Shown piece by piece: positions 8,991-19,015 of a DNA stretch of 47,993 nt. The stretch comes from Fretibacterium sp. (GTDB taxonomy: Bacteria > Synergistota > Synergistia > Synergistales > Aminobacteriaceae). The DNA lies in the NCBI GenBank assembly GCA_024681935.1, contig JAIKZX010000016.1, forward strand, positions 1 through 47,993, in the 5' to 3' direction. The notes beneath the pieces are model-generated. The model made no database searches, was not told the origin of the DNA, and worked only from the letters and a program-made list of their open reading frames with translations. Made by a program: the position numbers and the translations under genes. How positions within the stretch are numbered: position 1 is the first letter of the stretch; each line of letters opens with the position of its first letter.

Positions 8991-9758
8991 CTACGGATTT
9001 ACCGCCGCCTGTCCACGCAGCCCATTAATCTTTGCAGCCCCAATCCCCCGCACCTGGATAAGTTCCTCCACACTTCGAAAGGGACCATGCTGCTGGCGAT
9101 ATTCCACAATACGCCGCGCCAGAGTGGGACCAATTCCCCGAAGATGCACAAGATCACTTTCCGGCGCATGGTTGATATCAATCCGAACGCGGGAGTGAGG
9201 ACTTCCCGATGCCTGCCCCCCCCAGTTTGAAGGGGCCATCCCCTGAGTGATAATTACAGTTTCCCGACTTTGAGCACCCAATCCCACGGATGTGTCAGCA
9301 GCGCGGTGCTCCCTTTTATTGGGAACATGAACATGTTGTCCATCTTTCAGCGGCTCCGCCAGATTCACCGCAACACGGTCTGCAAAACCATCAAAGCCTC
9401 CGGCGGCATCAACAAGCTGAAAAAGTCTCGAGTTCGGCGGCAGTTGATAAACGCCTGGGTTACGGACACATCCCGTTATATAAAGATACCAATCTGCTTT
9501 GGGTTCCGGCTGGGGAACAGGGTCTGGGAGGACACGAGAGAGACTATCGCTCGTCTGTTTTTTTTCGCCGCCGGATAACGGTACATTCTCCTTGCGGGTC
9601 AAGGCCAGGTCCATCTTGTTCCAGGACTGTGGGTCCCCTTGTCCGGCGCTGCGCACGGATGAGTAAAAAGACACCGCCATCCCCGAAACTAAGAAGAGGA
9701 TTGCCCCTGCTACAGCATAAATCCCGGACCGGTGTTCCTCCCAAAGCCATTTCCACAT
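8991..9758 (-). CDS. comEA: ComEA-family DNA-binding protein
   Basis: N-terminal TM segment, SLBB-like YITGCVRNPGVYQLPPNSRLFQLVDAAGG, C-terminal double HhH (INHAPESDLVHLRGIGPTLARRIVEYRQQHGPFRSVEELIQVRGIGAAKI). Confidence 0.93.
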   Translation of the reverse strand: MWKWLWEEHRSGIYAVAGAILFLVSGMAVSFYSSVRSAGQGDPQSWNKMDLALTRKENVPLSGGEKKQTSDSLSRVLPDPVPQPEPKADWYLYITGCVRNPGVYQLPPNSRLFQLVDAAGGFDGFADRVAVNLAEPLKDGQHVHVPNKREHRAADTSVGLGAQSRETVIITQGMAPSNWGGQASGSPHSRVRIDINHAPESDLVHLRGIGPTLARRIVEYRQQHGPFRSVEELIQVRGIGAAKINGLRGQAAVNP

Positions 9759-9791
9759 TCCTTCCCGCCTCCTTAAAGATCAAATATCCGC

Positions 9792-11504
9792 TTAAAGACG
9801 CAGCAGTGACAGTTCCGATTGGACAAACCAGTAAAAAGCCTTCAGGTATTTTTCAGAGGATGTATCATAAAGGAAGTACAGGCGGGTCAGACGCCGGCAA
9901 GCCTGAGCGCTGTCTGCTTCAGCAGCCTTCTCATACCATTGAATTGACCTCCTGGGATCCTTATCCACCCCCACCATTCCAGCAAAAAAGGGATCATACA
10001 TCTCCCCCATTAAAAACTGCATCACCACATCCCCATGTTCCGCATAATCCTCAAGGAGCTCCTCCGAATCCCCACCGTGTATCCGCGCCAAAGCCACGGG
10101 GTCCTCACACAGCGGCCGCGGCAGAACGAAGACATTTTTTACATTATAATAGTGCGCAAAACTGTCATTTACCCAATATGAAGGCCACGGGCGGAGGTCG
10201 TTGAAAAACAACAGTTTTGGACGCGTCTCAAATCCAGGAAGAAAGATAATGTGTCTCCCGGCATCTCTCTGCTGTATTGTTAATCTATCCCGTGCTCTGC
10301 TTTCCGCAGCAAAACGGGGTGCCTCTTTTAAATCTCCGATGAGGTCAATAAGGTTAAAACTGACTGTAAGCGAGAGAATCAAAAGCCCCCATCGCCAGGC
10401 AAAGAGCCGCGATGAACGAATTTTATCAAGCATCTGTCCCTGACGGTATCCAAAAGCCCAAAGGGACATCCACACGGCTCCCATCATCCAGACAATTAAA
10501 GTCTCTCCCCTCAGTTCCAAACCTGACCCCTGAGCCCAGCCCCCTATAGCCTGCATCAGGGGAGCGATCAGTATCGTAAGCAGCACGATATGCCAGGCTC
10601 GAACCCGCGATGTGAGCCCTTTGTCAAAAACAGGCCAGTTTTCCGCCATGACGGGGAGAAAAAGCAGCAGGACCCACACAACCGGCTTAATAAAAAACTT
10701 AATGACCGTGAAGAATCCAAAGGCAGAGGCCACCACAGCCGTGCGCAATAGATGAGGCAACAGAGGCATTTGAGCAAGTTTCCCCATCCGAACCGCCGTA
10801 CCGGGGGCCAGATACATTGCAAAAAAAGCCATGACAGATGCAAGCCAAAACCCCGCGGACATTGCCGCCTTGCTTCGTTCCCCGCGCCAAAGAAAATAAA
10901 GAGCGGCAATAAAGGCAACGATGCCCTGAAAGACGCATGGCAGTTCTAAAATTGTTCCGTTCAGAAAAACCAGGAAGAGGCAAAGCCAAAAGGCAATGCT
11001 CCCTCCCCGAAAGGCCCTGATGGCCAGAGAGGCAATCAAAACCAGCAAAGCGGTTGTCCAGAAATAAGGCATACCCGCCCGCCAATACAAAGTCTCATTG
11101 AGGTGCGGCAGGACAGCAAGCGTACAGGACGCCCCGATAAAGCTCCGAAAGATCATTTCTTTAGCCGTTATTTCAGGGAAAAGCGTGCGCAGAAAAAAAC
11201 AGAGAGAAATAATATAGGAGACAATAGTTATTATTGGGAAAACCCAATATAGAGACTGCAAGGGCAAGAGGGAGGCAAAAGCGATCAGAAAAGCGTTAAA
11301 TAAACGCCCGTTTAATTGATTATAGCTTCTGATTTGAAATGTCCAGAACCCCTGTTCCGAAACGGATCCGGCATAACTATAATCATCGGCAGCTGGACAA
11401 GCATAGATTCCAAGCCAACAGAATAAAAAGATATAAATTGTACAGAAGATAAACAATATGATTTTAAAGTCAAAAATTTTTTTCTCAAATGCCGGCATTC
11501 TCAT
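9792..11504 (-). CDS. Polytopic membrane protein (DUF6056-like) with C-terminal Sel1-like repeats
   Basis: Many TM helices; PAADDYSYAGSV near the N-terminus; C-terminal AEHGDVVMQFLMGEMY...DPRRSIQWYEKAAEADSAQACRRLTRLY. Confidence 0.7.
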   Translation of the reverse strand: MRMPAFEKKIFDFKIILFIFCTIYIFLFCWLGIYACPAADDYSYAGSVSEQGFWTFQIRSYNQLNGRLFNAFLIAFASLLPLQSLYWVFPIITIVSYIISLCFFLRTLFPEITAKEMIFRSFIGASCTLAVLPHLNETLYWRAGMPYFWTTALLVLIASLAIRAFRGGSIAFWLCLFLVFLNGTILELPCVFQGIVAFIAALYFLWRGERSKAAMSAGFWLASVMAFFAMYLAPGTAVRMGKLAQMPLLPHLLRTAVVASAFGFFTVIKFFIKPVVWVLLLFLPVMAENWPVFDKGLTSRVRAWHIVLLTILIAPLMQAIGGWAQGSGLELRGETLIVWMMGAVWMSLWAFGYRQGQMLDKIRSSRLFAWRWGLLILSLTVSFNLIDLIGDLKEAPRFAAESRARDRLTIQQRDAGRHIIFLPGFETRPKLLFFNDLRPWPSYWVNDSFAHYYNVKNVFVLPRPLCEDPVALARIHGGDSEELLEDYAEHGDVVMQFLMGEMYDPFFAGMVGVDKDPRRSIQWYEKAAEADSAQACRRLTRLYFLYDTSSEKYLKAFYWFVQSELSLLRL

Positions 11505-12430
11505 TTTTCCTCTTTTTCATACAATTCCCGTACCACATAGATTGGACGGTGTTTGCTTTCTATGTAGGTCCGGCCAAGATATTCCCCAAGAATGCCAATA
11601 CCCAAAAGCTGCAAACCGCCCAGAAATAGAATCAGACATATTTGTGAAGCATATCCTGGCAAATCTACGCCAAAGATTAAAGTTCTGAGAAAGATGAAAA
11701 GGCCATAGAGGAAAGCTCCCAGGGCTGTAAAAGTCCCCACATAAGACCAGATGCTCAGAGGGAGAGTGCTGAATGACGTTATCCCTTCAAGAGCGAGATC
11801 CCAAAGTTTAATAATGTTAAATTTTGTTTTTCCTGCGCTTCGTTTCTCACACTCATAATCCACTGTACAAGTTTTAAAACCCACCCATGCAAAAAGGCCC
11901 TTCATGAAACGATGAGATTCTTTCAGACAGCCCAGCGCATTGACAACACGACGATCCATTAAACGAAAATCGCCCACATTTTCCGGGATTTGAATCCGGG
12001 AAATTGAATTATGAAAACGATAAAAAAGTATTGCCGTTATTTTCTTTAGCCACGCTTCAGAATCGCGATTCTTTCGCTGTGCCAGCACGACTTCATACCC
12101 CTCCCGCCACCTCTCCCACAATGTTGGAATCAGTTCTGGAGGATTCTGCAAATCCGCGTCCATGGGAATCACGGCATCCCCTTTTGAATAATCCAATGCG
12201 GCGGTCAGCGCAGCTTCTTTCCCAAAATTTCTGGAAAGGTCTATAACTTTAATCCGGCCGTCTGATCTGGCAAATGTCTTCAAAACCTCAAGAGATCTGT
12301 CCTGACTGCCGTCATTAACGCAGACAATCTCAAAGGGTTCTCTCATTTTCTCCATAACCGTTAAAACACGCTCAAAGAAAAGGGGAAGTGCAGTTTCTTC
12401 ATTATAACAGGGGCATAAAATCGAAATCAT
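11501..12430 (-). CDS. GtrB/DPM-type polyprenyl-phosphate glycosyltransferase (GT2)
   Basis: ILCPCYNEETALPLFFERV, CVNDGSQDRSLEVL, IPMDADLQNPPELIP, two C-terminal TM helices. Overlaps the next gene by 4 nt. Confidence 0.93.
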   Translation of the reverse strand: MISILCPCYNEETALPLFFERVLTVMEKMREPFEIVCVNDGSQDRSLEVLKTFARSDGRIKVIDLSRNFGKEAALTAALDYSKGDAVIPMDADLQNPPELIPTLWERWREGYEVVLAQRKNRDSEAWLKKITAILFYRFHNSISRIQIPENVGDFRLMDRRVVNALGCLKESHRFMKGLFAWVGFKTCTVDYECEKRSAGKTKFNIIKLWDLALEGITSFSTLPLSIWSYVGTFTALGAFLYGLFIFLRTLIFGVDLPGYASQICLILFLGGLQLLGIGILGEYLGRTYIESKHRPIYVVRELYEKEEK

Positions 12431-12467
12431 TATATATCCCTCACAGCGTTTATATGATACCTTTTTA

Positions 12468-13034
12468 TTATAGCAAACCCAGACTCATTATCCCGGCCTC
12501 TCCCTTTGCACACCGTGCAAGACCGGCTATGCACTCAACCGCCGCGTCCGCGGCCCCGGCAAGGCGAACATGGAGCCTTCCCAAAAGACGACGGTAGTTC
12601 TCCGTCACTTCATCATAGGCAACACCGTCAGAGAAGATGTCGTCAGAGACAATCAGCAGATGACGGCAGCGTTCCTTCAGCGCCAGCGCCGTTCGAAAGA
12701 TTTCCTCTTCCAGCCTCACAGCTCCGATTATACTTCCATCCTCGGGAAACATCTCGTTGGCCAGCCAGTTAGGCAGGCACTCCAGCAAAACCGCCGCGTT
12801 CGCCGGAATGGCGTGAAAAATACCCCACAAATCCCGGGGACGCTCCAATGTCAGAAATCCCCGTCCACTGCGGGCTTTTTGATGCCGGGCCACACGGCAG
12901 CGCATATCCTCATCAGCAATCCGGGCAGTAGCAAGATAAATCCGCGGGTTGTCGCGGGACAGGATCAGAGCCGCTTGCTCGGCCCACTCGCTCTTGCCGC
13001 TGCGGACTCCCCCCGACACAAAGATAAACATCAC
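12468..13034 (-). CDS. cobU: Adenosylcobinamide kinase/guanylyltransferase-like protein
   Basis: P-loop SGGVRSGKSEWAE, YLATARIADEDMRCRVARHQKAR, LLECLPNWLANEM. The C-terminal SNEVGxGIVP motif is diverged (SDDIFSDGVAYDEV). Confidence 0.88.
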   Translation of the reverse strand: MMFIFVSGGVRSGKSEWAEQAALILSRDNPRIYLATARIADEDMRCRVARHQKARSGRGFLTLERPRDLWGIFHAIPANAAVLLECLPNWLANEMFPEDGSIIGAVRLEEEIFRTALALKERCRHLLIVSDDIFSDGVAYDEVTENYRRLLGRLHVRLAGAADAAVECIAGLARCAKGEAGIMSLGLL

Positions 13035-13085
13035 AGGCCCCTTTTCATGTAGAATAAGGGGGATTTCAGCATTACAAACAAGGGG

Positions 13086-13847
13086 GTGTGTACCATCGAT
13101 ATCATCCGTTCTTTTTTAATTGCCTGTTCCTTCCTTACAATTTTACCCGTTCCAGGGGTGGAGTGGAAGGAGCAGAACATCCGTTTCTTCTGCCTCGCGA
13201 TTCCCGTTGTAGGGTGTCTCCTGGGAGTGCTTTGGGCGCTGGGCTTCGCTTTGCTCCTTTGCTGGGATGCCTCACCACTCCTTCGGGGCGTGGTTATGAC
13301 GTTTGGAACCCTGACGCTGACGGGGGGACTGCACATGGATGGGCTCATGGACACCTGTGACGCTATCCTCTCCCGTCGGGACAGCGAAACGCGGCTGAAA
13401 ATTTTATCCGACACGCACGTTGGCGCGTTCGCCGTCATGGGGTGTGTCATGACATTAATCCTAAAGAGTACAATTTTTGCGGAGTTTTTCACAATCTCAT
13501 CCTCCAGACTTCCACTATTATTGCCCCTCATCCCCATCTGGTCGCGGCTGGGCATGGCGCTGCTGTTGAACATTCTGCCCTTCGCCCGCCAGGACGGTCT
13601 GGCCCGAACGCTTGGCGCATCCCGAACACCGCACCATTCCGCCCTCCTCATCATTGGGGCGTTGGTCCTTGCAGCGGTGAACCTGTGGACAGCTGCGGCC
13701 TGGGTCCCCATCGTCTGTGGCGTCTTGTTTCTCCTTTGGCGACGATGTTGCCTCTCCCTCTTCGGAGGGATCACGGGAGACCTCCTCGGGGCCTTTGCTG
13801 AGCTCTCTGAGACGGCGCTGCTCCTTACATTAAGGGAGGCCCTGTGA
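13086..13847 (+). CDS. cobS: Adenosylcobinamide-GDP ribazoletransferase
   Basis: FLTILPVPGV, LTGGLHMDGLMDTCDAILSRRDSETRLKILSDTHVGAFAV: CobS signature. GTG start. Confidence 0.94.
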   Translation: MCTIDIIRSFLIACSFLTILPVPGVEWKEQNIRFFCLAIPVVGCLLGVLWALGFALLLCWDASPLLRGVVMTFGTLTLTGGLHMDGLMDTCDAILSRRDSETRLKILSDTHVGAFAVMGCVMTLILKSTIFAEFFTISSSRLPLLLPLIPIWSRLGMALLLNILPFARQDGLARTLGASRTPHHSALLIIGALVLAAVNLWTAAAWVPIVCGVLFLLWRRCCLSLFGGITGDLLGAFAELSETALLLTLREAL

Positions 13848-14227
13848 TGCACCTGATCCTCGGCGGACGGTACATGGGCAAGCTCGCCTGGGCGGAATCC
13901 CTTTATGGGCCCTTCAGAACTATTTGCGACCTCGCGTGCGAAGCCCCGGAGGGCATCGAGGGAGCCATGGCTGTTCTCAACCTCCAGGCCGGAGTCCGGA
14001 CGCTGCTCTCACGGGATGAGGATGTGCAGAAGTTCTTCGACACGCGTTTATCCTCGCTTCGTGATTCCGTTCTGATTGGCGACGAGGTGGGAGAAGGAAT
14101 CGTTCCTCTGGATACTTTTGAGCGGCGCTGGCGGGATGAGGTGGGGCTTCTCTATCAAATGCTGGCGCGTGAGGCCGACATGGTAGATCGTGTCTGGGCG
14201 GGGCTTGCTATTCGGCTGAAAGGTTAG
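13844..14227 (+). CDS. Short CobU-related protein
   Basis: HLILGGRYMGKLAWAE (degenerate P-loop) and a canonical CobU-like C-terminus GDEVGEGIVPLDTFERRWRDEVGLLYQMLAREADMVDRVWAGLAIRLKG. Start overlaps the cobS stop. Confidence 0.8.
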   Translation: MMHLILGGRYMGKLAWAESLYGPFRTICDLACEAPEGIEGAMAVLNLQAGVRTLLSRDEDVQKFFDTRLSSLRDSVLIGDEVGEGIVPLDTFERRWRDEVGLLYQMLAREADMVDRVWAGLAIRLKG

Positions 14228-14241
14228 TACAGGTTCATACT

Positions 14242-15024
14242 ATGGAACATAAATATATCTTCTTTGACATTGACCATACGTTGGTCAGTCACGTAGGCAA
14301 AAGTCACATCCCACCGGAAACGCGGGAGGCCGTACGCCTCCTTCGTGACTGCGGGCACATCCCTGCCATCGCCACGGGACGCGGGGCGTTCCTCGCCCAA
14401 AAGGTTGCGGACGAACTGGGAATAGGCCTTTTAGTTTGTGCCAATGGAGCACAAATACTGAATGGAGGGAAAACACTGTACTCGGTTCCGTTTCCTGTCC
14501 GCCTCCTCGAATCCTTCCGTGAGGTGGCGGGACGTTTCCCTGAGTCAGCGGCTGCACTGGATGAGCGCTTTCTCTATACGTCCAGTAAAAACCAGGAATT
14601 AAGAGAATACTTCAACACGCAGGCGGGCTACCCCTGTGTCCGTCCTCTTGAGGATATGACCGGCGCTCTGCTTTGTTATCTGATGCTGCCCCCTCCCCTG
14701 CCTGAAGGCTGCGGTCTCTTCTCAAGCCCGCCAGGCAGCGTTCTGCTGGAACCCATGAGCCACTTTGTCGAAGCCCGTGCTGCGGGGACTTCAAAATGGC
14801 TGGGGATAGAGCGCGTCCTCGAACACTTAGAGGCAAGCATTCAGGACGTGGTTACTTTTGGCGACGGGCCTAACGACGTGGAGATGCTGCGCAGTGCTCC
14901 TGTGAGCGTAGCTGTCGGCAGGGCACAAGATCAGGCAAAGAAAGCCGCGAAGTTCCTTGCTGAGGATATCGACGAGGGCGGCATCCTGAAGGCTTGTCAG
15001 GATATTGGGCTCATCCCGGCATAA
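14242..15024 (+). CDS. HAD superfamily (Cof-like) hydrolase
   Basis: IFFDIDHTLV, IPAIATGRG, DVVTFGDGPNDVEMLRSAPVSVAVG. Confidence 0.92.
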   Translation: MEHKYIFFDIDHTLVSHVGKSHIPPETREAVRLLRDCGHIPAIATGRGAFLAQKVADELGIGLLVCANGAQILNGGKTLYSVPFPVRLLESFREVAGRFPESAAALDERFLYTSSKNQELREYFNTQAGYPCVRPLEDMTGALLCYLMLPPPLPEGCGLFSSPPGSVLLEPMSHFVEARAAGTSKWLGIERVLEHLEASIQDVVTFGDGPNDVEMLRSAPVSVAVGRAQDQAKKAAKFLAEDIDEGGILKACQDIGLIPA

Positions 15025-15088
15025 AATGGCAGCATGCACTATAATGGAGAAGTGGAACAGGCTCATAAGTTTGGAGGAGGCAAGATCA

Positions 15089-17065
15089 ATGAAACGCACT
15101 GTTGAATACAGGGACCTTCTGGATTTTCACTTTCTGGCAGCCACAGCGTTCTCGCCGGACGGCGGCAGGATTGCCTATAAGGTCAGCCGTGCAAATGTGG
15201 AGACAAACGGATACAACACGGACATCTGGCTTTATGATCTGGCCGGAAACGAGAACCGCCGTCTCACCTCAGGGGGGGATGTGGACTTCTTCTGTTGGGG
15301 GCACGATGGACAGAAAATTGTCTTTGCTTCAAAACCGGAGGGTCCAAAGTGCAGCCACGCACAAAATCCCTGTGTCACACGCTTCTACACTCTCACCGCC
15401 GCCGACGGCGAACCTGAGCTTTTGTTCGAAATCCCCCACAAGGCCACAGCTATTCAGGCACTGGATGCGGACCGTTACCTCATTACGACGGTTTTCGAGG
15501 CCATTCCTCCAAAGAATCCGGAAGGCGCGAACTTCATGGTCTTTGATCAAATTCCCTTCATGGCCAACGGAAAAGGCTACGTGGGACAGAACCGCACCGG
15601 TTTAGGCCTCTTCGACGCAGCAAAAAAGGAATTTAAGCGTCTGACCTCCCCCACTCTGGATGTCTCATGTGTTACGCTGAACAAGGAGAGGAACGCGGCG
15701 TTGCTCGTCGCGGCTGACTATACAGATGTAAAGCCACTGAACAACGGTGTTTACCGGCTGGATCTCGCATCAGGAAAGTGCGTGCCGCTGTCGTCGGGCC
15801 TGGACGTCACATTCAGCTGCGCCATCTGGGACGAGGCTCAGGAGCCTCTTCCAGAGGAGGAGGACATCCTTGTTACGGCGACGGACAACCAGACTCAGGG
15901 AGTCAACGAGAATCCGGCTGTCTATCTCTTGGAGAACGGAGAACTGATTTGTCTGACGGCTCCCGACGTATCCCTGGGACACGCCATCGTCGCGGACACA
16001 AGCTACGGCTGCACCGACCGCGAAGGGGCTATCACCTCCAGCCCGCTGGGGCCAGTTTGCTGCGCCACTCAGGGTTTCAAAACACGACTCTGTGCTATCA
16101 GGAGGGATGGAACCCTTGGAGTTTTGACCTCAGCTATCTCCTCGGTCATCGACTACGCAGTTCATGGGGAGCGTATCGCCTTCGTCGCTTATCAGGACCT
16201 GCACCTTCCTGAGCTCTTTCTTTTTGAGAAGGGGACGGAACACCGGCTCACCGCCTTCAACGACTCCTTCCATGAAGAGCACTCTCTCTCACAGCCCATC
16301 CACATCACCTTCAGGGCAAGCGGCGGTCTGACCCTGGACGGCTGGTACATGCGTCCCGTGGGCTACCGGGAGGGCGACCGCTGCCCCACAATCCTCAACA
16401 TTCATGGAGGACCCAAGGCATCATTCGGTGATATCTACCACCACGAGATGCAGTGCTGGGCCGCGAAGGGGTATGCCGTTGTTTACTGCAACCCCAGGGG
16501 AAGCGACGGACGCGGGGGAGAGTTCGCTGATATCCGTGGGGTCTACGGAGAAACGGACTATCGCGACATCATGGACTTCACGGACTGGTGCGTGCAAAAC
16601 CTGAACTTCATCGATGCTTCGCGCCTTGGCGTGACTGGAGGCTCTTACGGCGGGTTCATGACGAACTGGATTATTACGCACACCAACCGCTTCCGCGCAG
16701 CCGTCTCTCAGCGCGGCATCGCCAACTGGATCTCAAAATATGGCAGCTGCGACATTGGTTACTATTATGTGGAGGACCAGCACCTGGGCACTCCATGGAA
16801 GAATCCTGACAGGCCCTGGCGCGATTCGCCGGTGGCCTACGCGAACAGCGCCAGCACTCCGACGCTCTTCGTCCACTCTGCGGAGGACTACCGCTGTGAG
16901 CTGGATCAGGGTTTCCAGATGTTTACCGCTCTCAGGGTGAACGGCGTCGAGGCAAGTATGTGCGTGTTCCGCGGGGAGAATCACGAGCTCAGCCGCTCCG
17001 GCAAGCCCAGGAATCGTCTTGCACGCCTGCGCGTAATCGCGGAATGGTTTGACAGCAAATTATAA
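15089..17065 (+). CDS. S9 family prolyl oligopeptidase / acylaminoacyl-peptidase
   Basis: Beta-propeller then alpha/beta hydrolase: ILNIHGGPKASFG, LGVTGGSYGGFMTNWI, HSAEDYRCELDQG, ENHELSRSGKPRNR. Start at 15089 has RBS GGAGGA; the ORF extends to 15005. Confidence 0.95.
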   Translation: MKRTVEYRDLLDFHFLAATAFSPDGGRIAYKVSRANVETNGYNTDIWLYDLAGNENRRLTSGGDVDFFCWGHDGQKIVFASKPEGPKCSHAQNPCVTRFYTLTAADGEPELLFEIPHKATAIQALDADRYLITTVFEAIPPKNPEGANFMVFDQIPFMANGKGYVGQNRTGLGLFDAAKKEFKRLTSPTLDVSCVTLNKERNAALLVAADYTDVKPLNNGVYRLDLASGKCVPLSSGLDVTFSCAIWDEAQEPLPEEEDILVTATDNQTQGVNENPAVYLLENGELICLTAPDVSLGHAIVADTSYGCTDREGAITSSPLGPVCCATQGFKTRLCAIRRDGTLGVLTSAISSVIDYAVHGERIAFVAYQDLHLPELFLFEKGTEHRLTAFNDSFHEEHSLSQPIHITFRASGGLTLDGWYMRPVGYREGDRCPTILNIHGGPKASFGDIYHHEMQCWAAKGYAVVYCNPRGSDGRGGEFADIRGVYGETDYRDIMDFTDWCVQNLNFIDASRLGVTGGSYGGFMTNWIITHTNRFRAAVSQRGIANWISKYGSCDIGYYYVEDQHLGTPWKNPDRPWRDSPVAYANSASTPTLFVHSAEDYRCELDQGFQMFTALRVNGVEASMCVFRGENHELSRSGKPRNRLARLRVIAEWFDSKL

Positions 17066-17069
17066 TGTG

Positions 17070-17756
17070 ATGATGAATACGATGGACAATCGCACAACTA
17101 TCACTGCCCGTATTGAGGACTACCTTGAGGAGCTTTTCCTGCTGGAGAGCACAGGATGCAGCGTGACGGTGACAGATCTGGCCGACCGCCTGAAAATCAC
17201 AAAAGGCACGGTGACGGCTACCGTCCAAAAGCTCGTGGAGCTGGAAATGGTGCAACATGAACGTTACGGTGCGCTGCACCTGACACCGGAGGGCCGCCGC
17301 AAGGGTATGGGCGTGTTCCGGCGGCATGAGGGATTCCGGGCCTTCTTCCACGAGATGCTGGGCCTAGACCGCGAACACTCTTCTGAGATGGCATGTTGCA
17401 TGGAACACTACGTCGACTCTGTGACGGAGGAGCGCCTCTACGCTCTGCTGGAGTATTTCCGTCGCGCCCGGGCTGACCACGAGCCCTGGGTGGATGAGGC
17501 CCTGCTCGCTATTGAGAAACCCATTACTCTGATTCCCCTTCCACTCACTCTCTGCCAGGAGGGGGACCGAGGCTCTGTTCTGCGCATGACCGCCGGAGAG
17601 CCGCTGCGTAAAGAGCTGCTGGACCGCGGATTCAGTACGGGAGCGAGCCTCGTCCTTCAGAAAATTGACGATTCGGTCTACACCGTGCAGTTGGGACAGA
17701 AGACTCTGGAGCTGCCACTGAACGAGGCCGCAACAATCTGGATACAACCGAAGTAA
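17070..17756 (+). CDS. DtxR/MntR-type metal-dependent regulator with C-terminal FeoA-like domain
   Basis: EDYLEELFLLESTGCSVTVTDLADRLKITKGTVTATVQKL plus FeoA-like RMTAGEPLRKELLDRGFSTGASLVLQK. Confidence 0.88.
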   Translation: MMNTMDNRTTITARIEDYLEELFLLESTGCSVTVTDLADRLKITKGTVTATVQKLVELEMVQHERYGALHLTPEGRRKGMGVFRRHEGFRAFFHEMLGLDREHSSEMACCMEHYVDSVTEERLYALLEYFRRARADHEPWVDEALLAIEKPITLIPLPLTLCQEGDRGSVLRMTAGEPLRKELLDRGFSTGASLVLQKIDDSVYTVQLGQKTLELPLNEAATIWIQPK

Positions 17757-17778
17757 TCTCGAAGGGAGAAAATACATC

Positions 17779-18993
17779 ATGTACAAAGCGCTCCTGGTCA
17801 ACAAGGATACCTGGTGGGTCGGGGTCAACGATCTGGAAACGGACATGTTTGAGTCCCTGTGGACGCTGCCTCAGGGAGTCGCCTACAACGCCTATGTCGT
17901 GAAGGGGACATCCGCAACAGCCGCCATTGACACGGTGAAAGGCCCATGGGTCGATGAGTATTTCCGCAAGGTGGAGGAGGCCCTGGAGGGCCGCAGGCTG
18001 GATTACCTCGTGGTCAATCACATGGAGCCTGACCACGCCGGGCTTATCTCTCAGCTCAGGAGCCGGTGGCCTGGATTGAAGGTTGTGGGCAACCCCAAGA
18101 CCATGCCCCTGCTGAAAGGCTATCACGGTGTTGAACAGGATACCGTGACGGTGAAGGACGGAGACACGCTGGACCTCGGCGGACATGTCCTGCAATTCTT
18201 CACCGTCCCCATGCTGCATTGGCCGGAGAGCATGGCCACCTTTGACACGTCCACGGGCGTGCTGTTCTCCAACGACGCTTTCGGCGGATTCGGAGTTCAC
18301 GAGGGAGGGCTCTTTGACGACCAGAAGAACCGCGCGCGCTGGGAGGACGAGATGCTGCGCTACTACGCGGCCATCGTCGCGCGTTACTCCAACATCGTCC
18401 AGGTGGCACTCAAAAAGCTCGGCGGGCTGGACATCAAAAATATCTTCCCCTCACATGGTACGCTGTTCCGGACGGACGTCAAACAGGTTATCGGTCTTTA
18501 CGACCGCTGGAGCCGTTACGAGGCTGAACGGGGAGCTGTAGTCGCCTACGGCTCCATGTATGGCAACACACGCCGCATGGCCGAGGGCGTGTGCGCCGGG
18601 CTGGCGGAGGCGGGGATTGAGGATATTCACCTCTTCGACACCGCGCGGCAGGACCTCTCCTTTATCCTGCGCGACATCTGGCGTTACAAGGGTTTTGCTC
18701 TCCTGGCCTGCACTTACAACACCCAGCTCTTCCCCGCGATGGAGAGCCTGTGTTCTAAACTGCTAAACCGGATGCCAAAGAAACGCGTTCTGGGTATTGC
18801 TGGAAGCTACAGCTGGAGCAAGGGGGCTCTTACCGCGCTTCAGGAGTTCGCTGAGAAGGTCAAACTGGAAAAGGTGGGACCGGAGGTGGAAGTCTATACT
18901 TCCCCCACGCCGGAGGACCTTGCCCGCTGCGCTGAGATGGGGCGAAATCTTGGCGCGGCTATCCTGGCCGGGACCGTGGAGTCCCCGAACTGA
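17779..18993 (+). CDS. A-type flavoprotein (flavodiiron; FprA/rubredoxin:oxygen oxidoreductase)
   Basis: NHMEPDHAGLI diiron ligands; flavodoxin domain AYGSMYGNTRRMAEGV. Confidence 0.94.
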   Translation: MYKALLVNKDTWWVGVNDLETDMFESLWTLPQGVAYNAYVVKGTSATAAIDTVKGPWVDEYFRKVEEALEGRRLDYLVVNHMEPDHAGLISQLRSRWPGLKVVGNPKTMPLLKGYHGVEQDTVTVKDGDTLDLGGHVLQFFTVPMLHWPESMATFDTSTGVLFSNDAFGGFGVHEGGLFDDQKNRARWEDEMLRYYAAIVARYSNIVQVALKKLGGLDIKNIFPSHGTLFRTDVKQVIGLYDRWSRYEAERGAVVAYGSMYGNTRRMAEGVCAGLAEAGIEDIHLFDTARQDLSFILRDIWRYKGFALLACTYNTQLFPAMESLCSKLLNRMPKKRVLGIAGSYSWSKGALTALQEFAEKVKLEKVGPEVEVYTSPTPEDLARCAEMGRNLGAAILAGTVESPN

Positions 18994-19015
18994 GACATAC
19001 CACTCTCCGTTGAAG

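Noticed and set aside
9290-10204. 304-aa plus-strand ORF across comEA and the DUF6056-like gene
   Set aside because: Antisense to two supported genes; Pro/His/Arg-rich shadow ORF.
13031-13852. 273-aa minus-strand ORF opposite cobS
   Set aside because: cobS signature on the other strand is decisive; this ORF is Arg/Ser-rich shadow.
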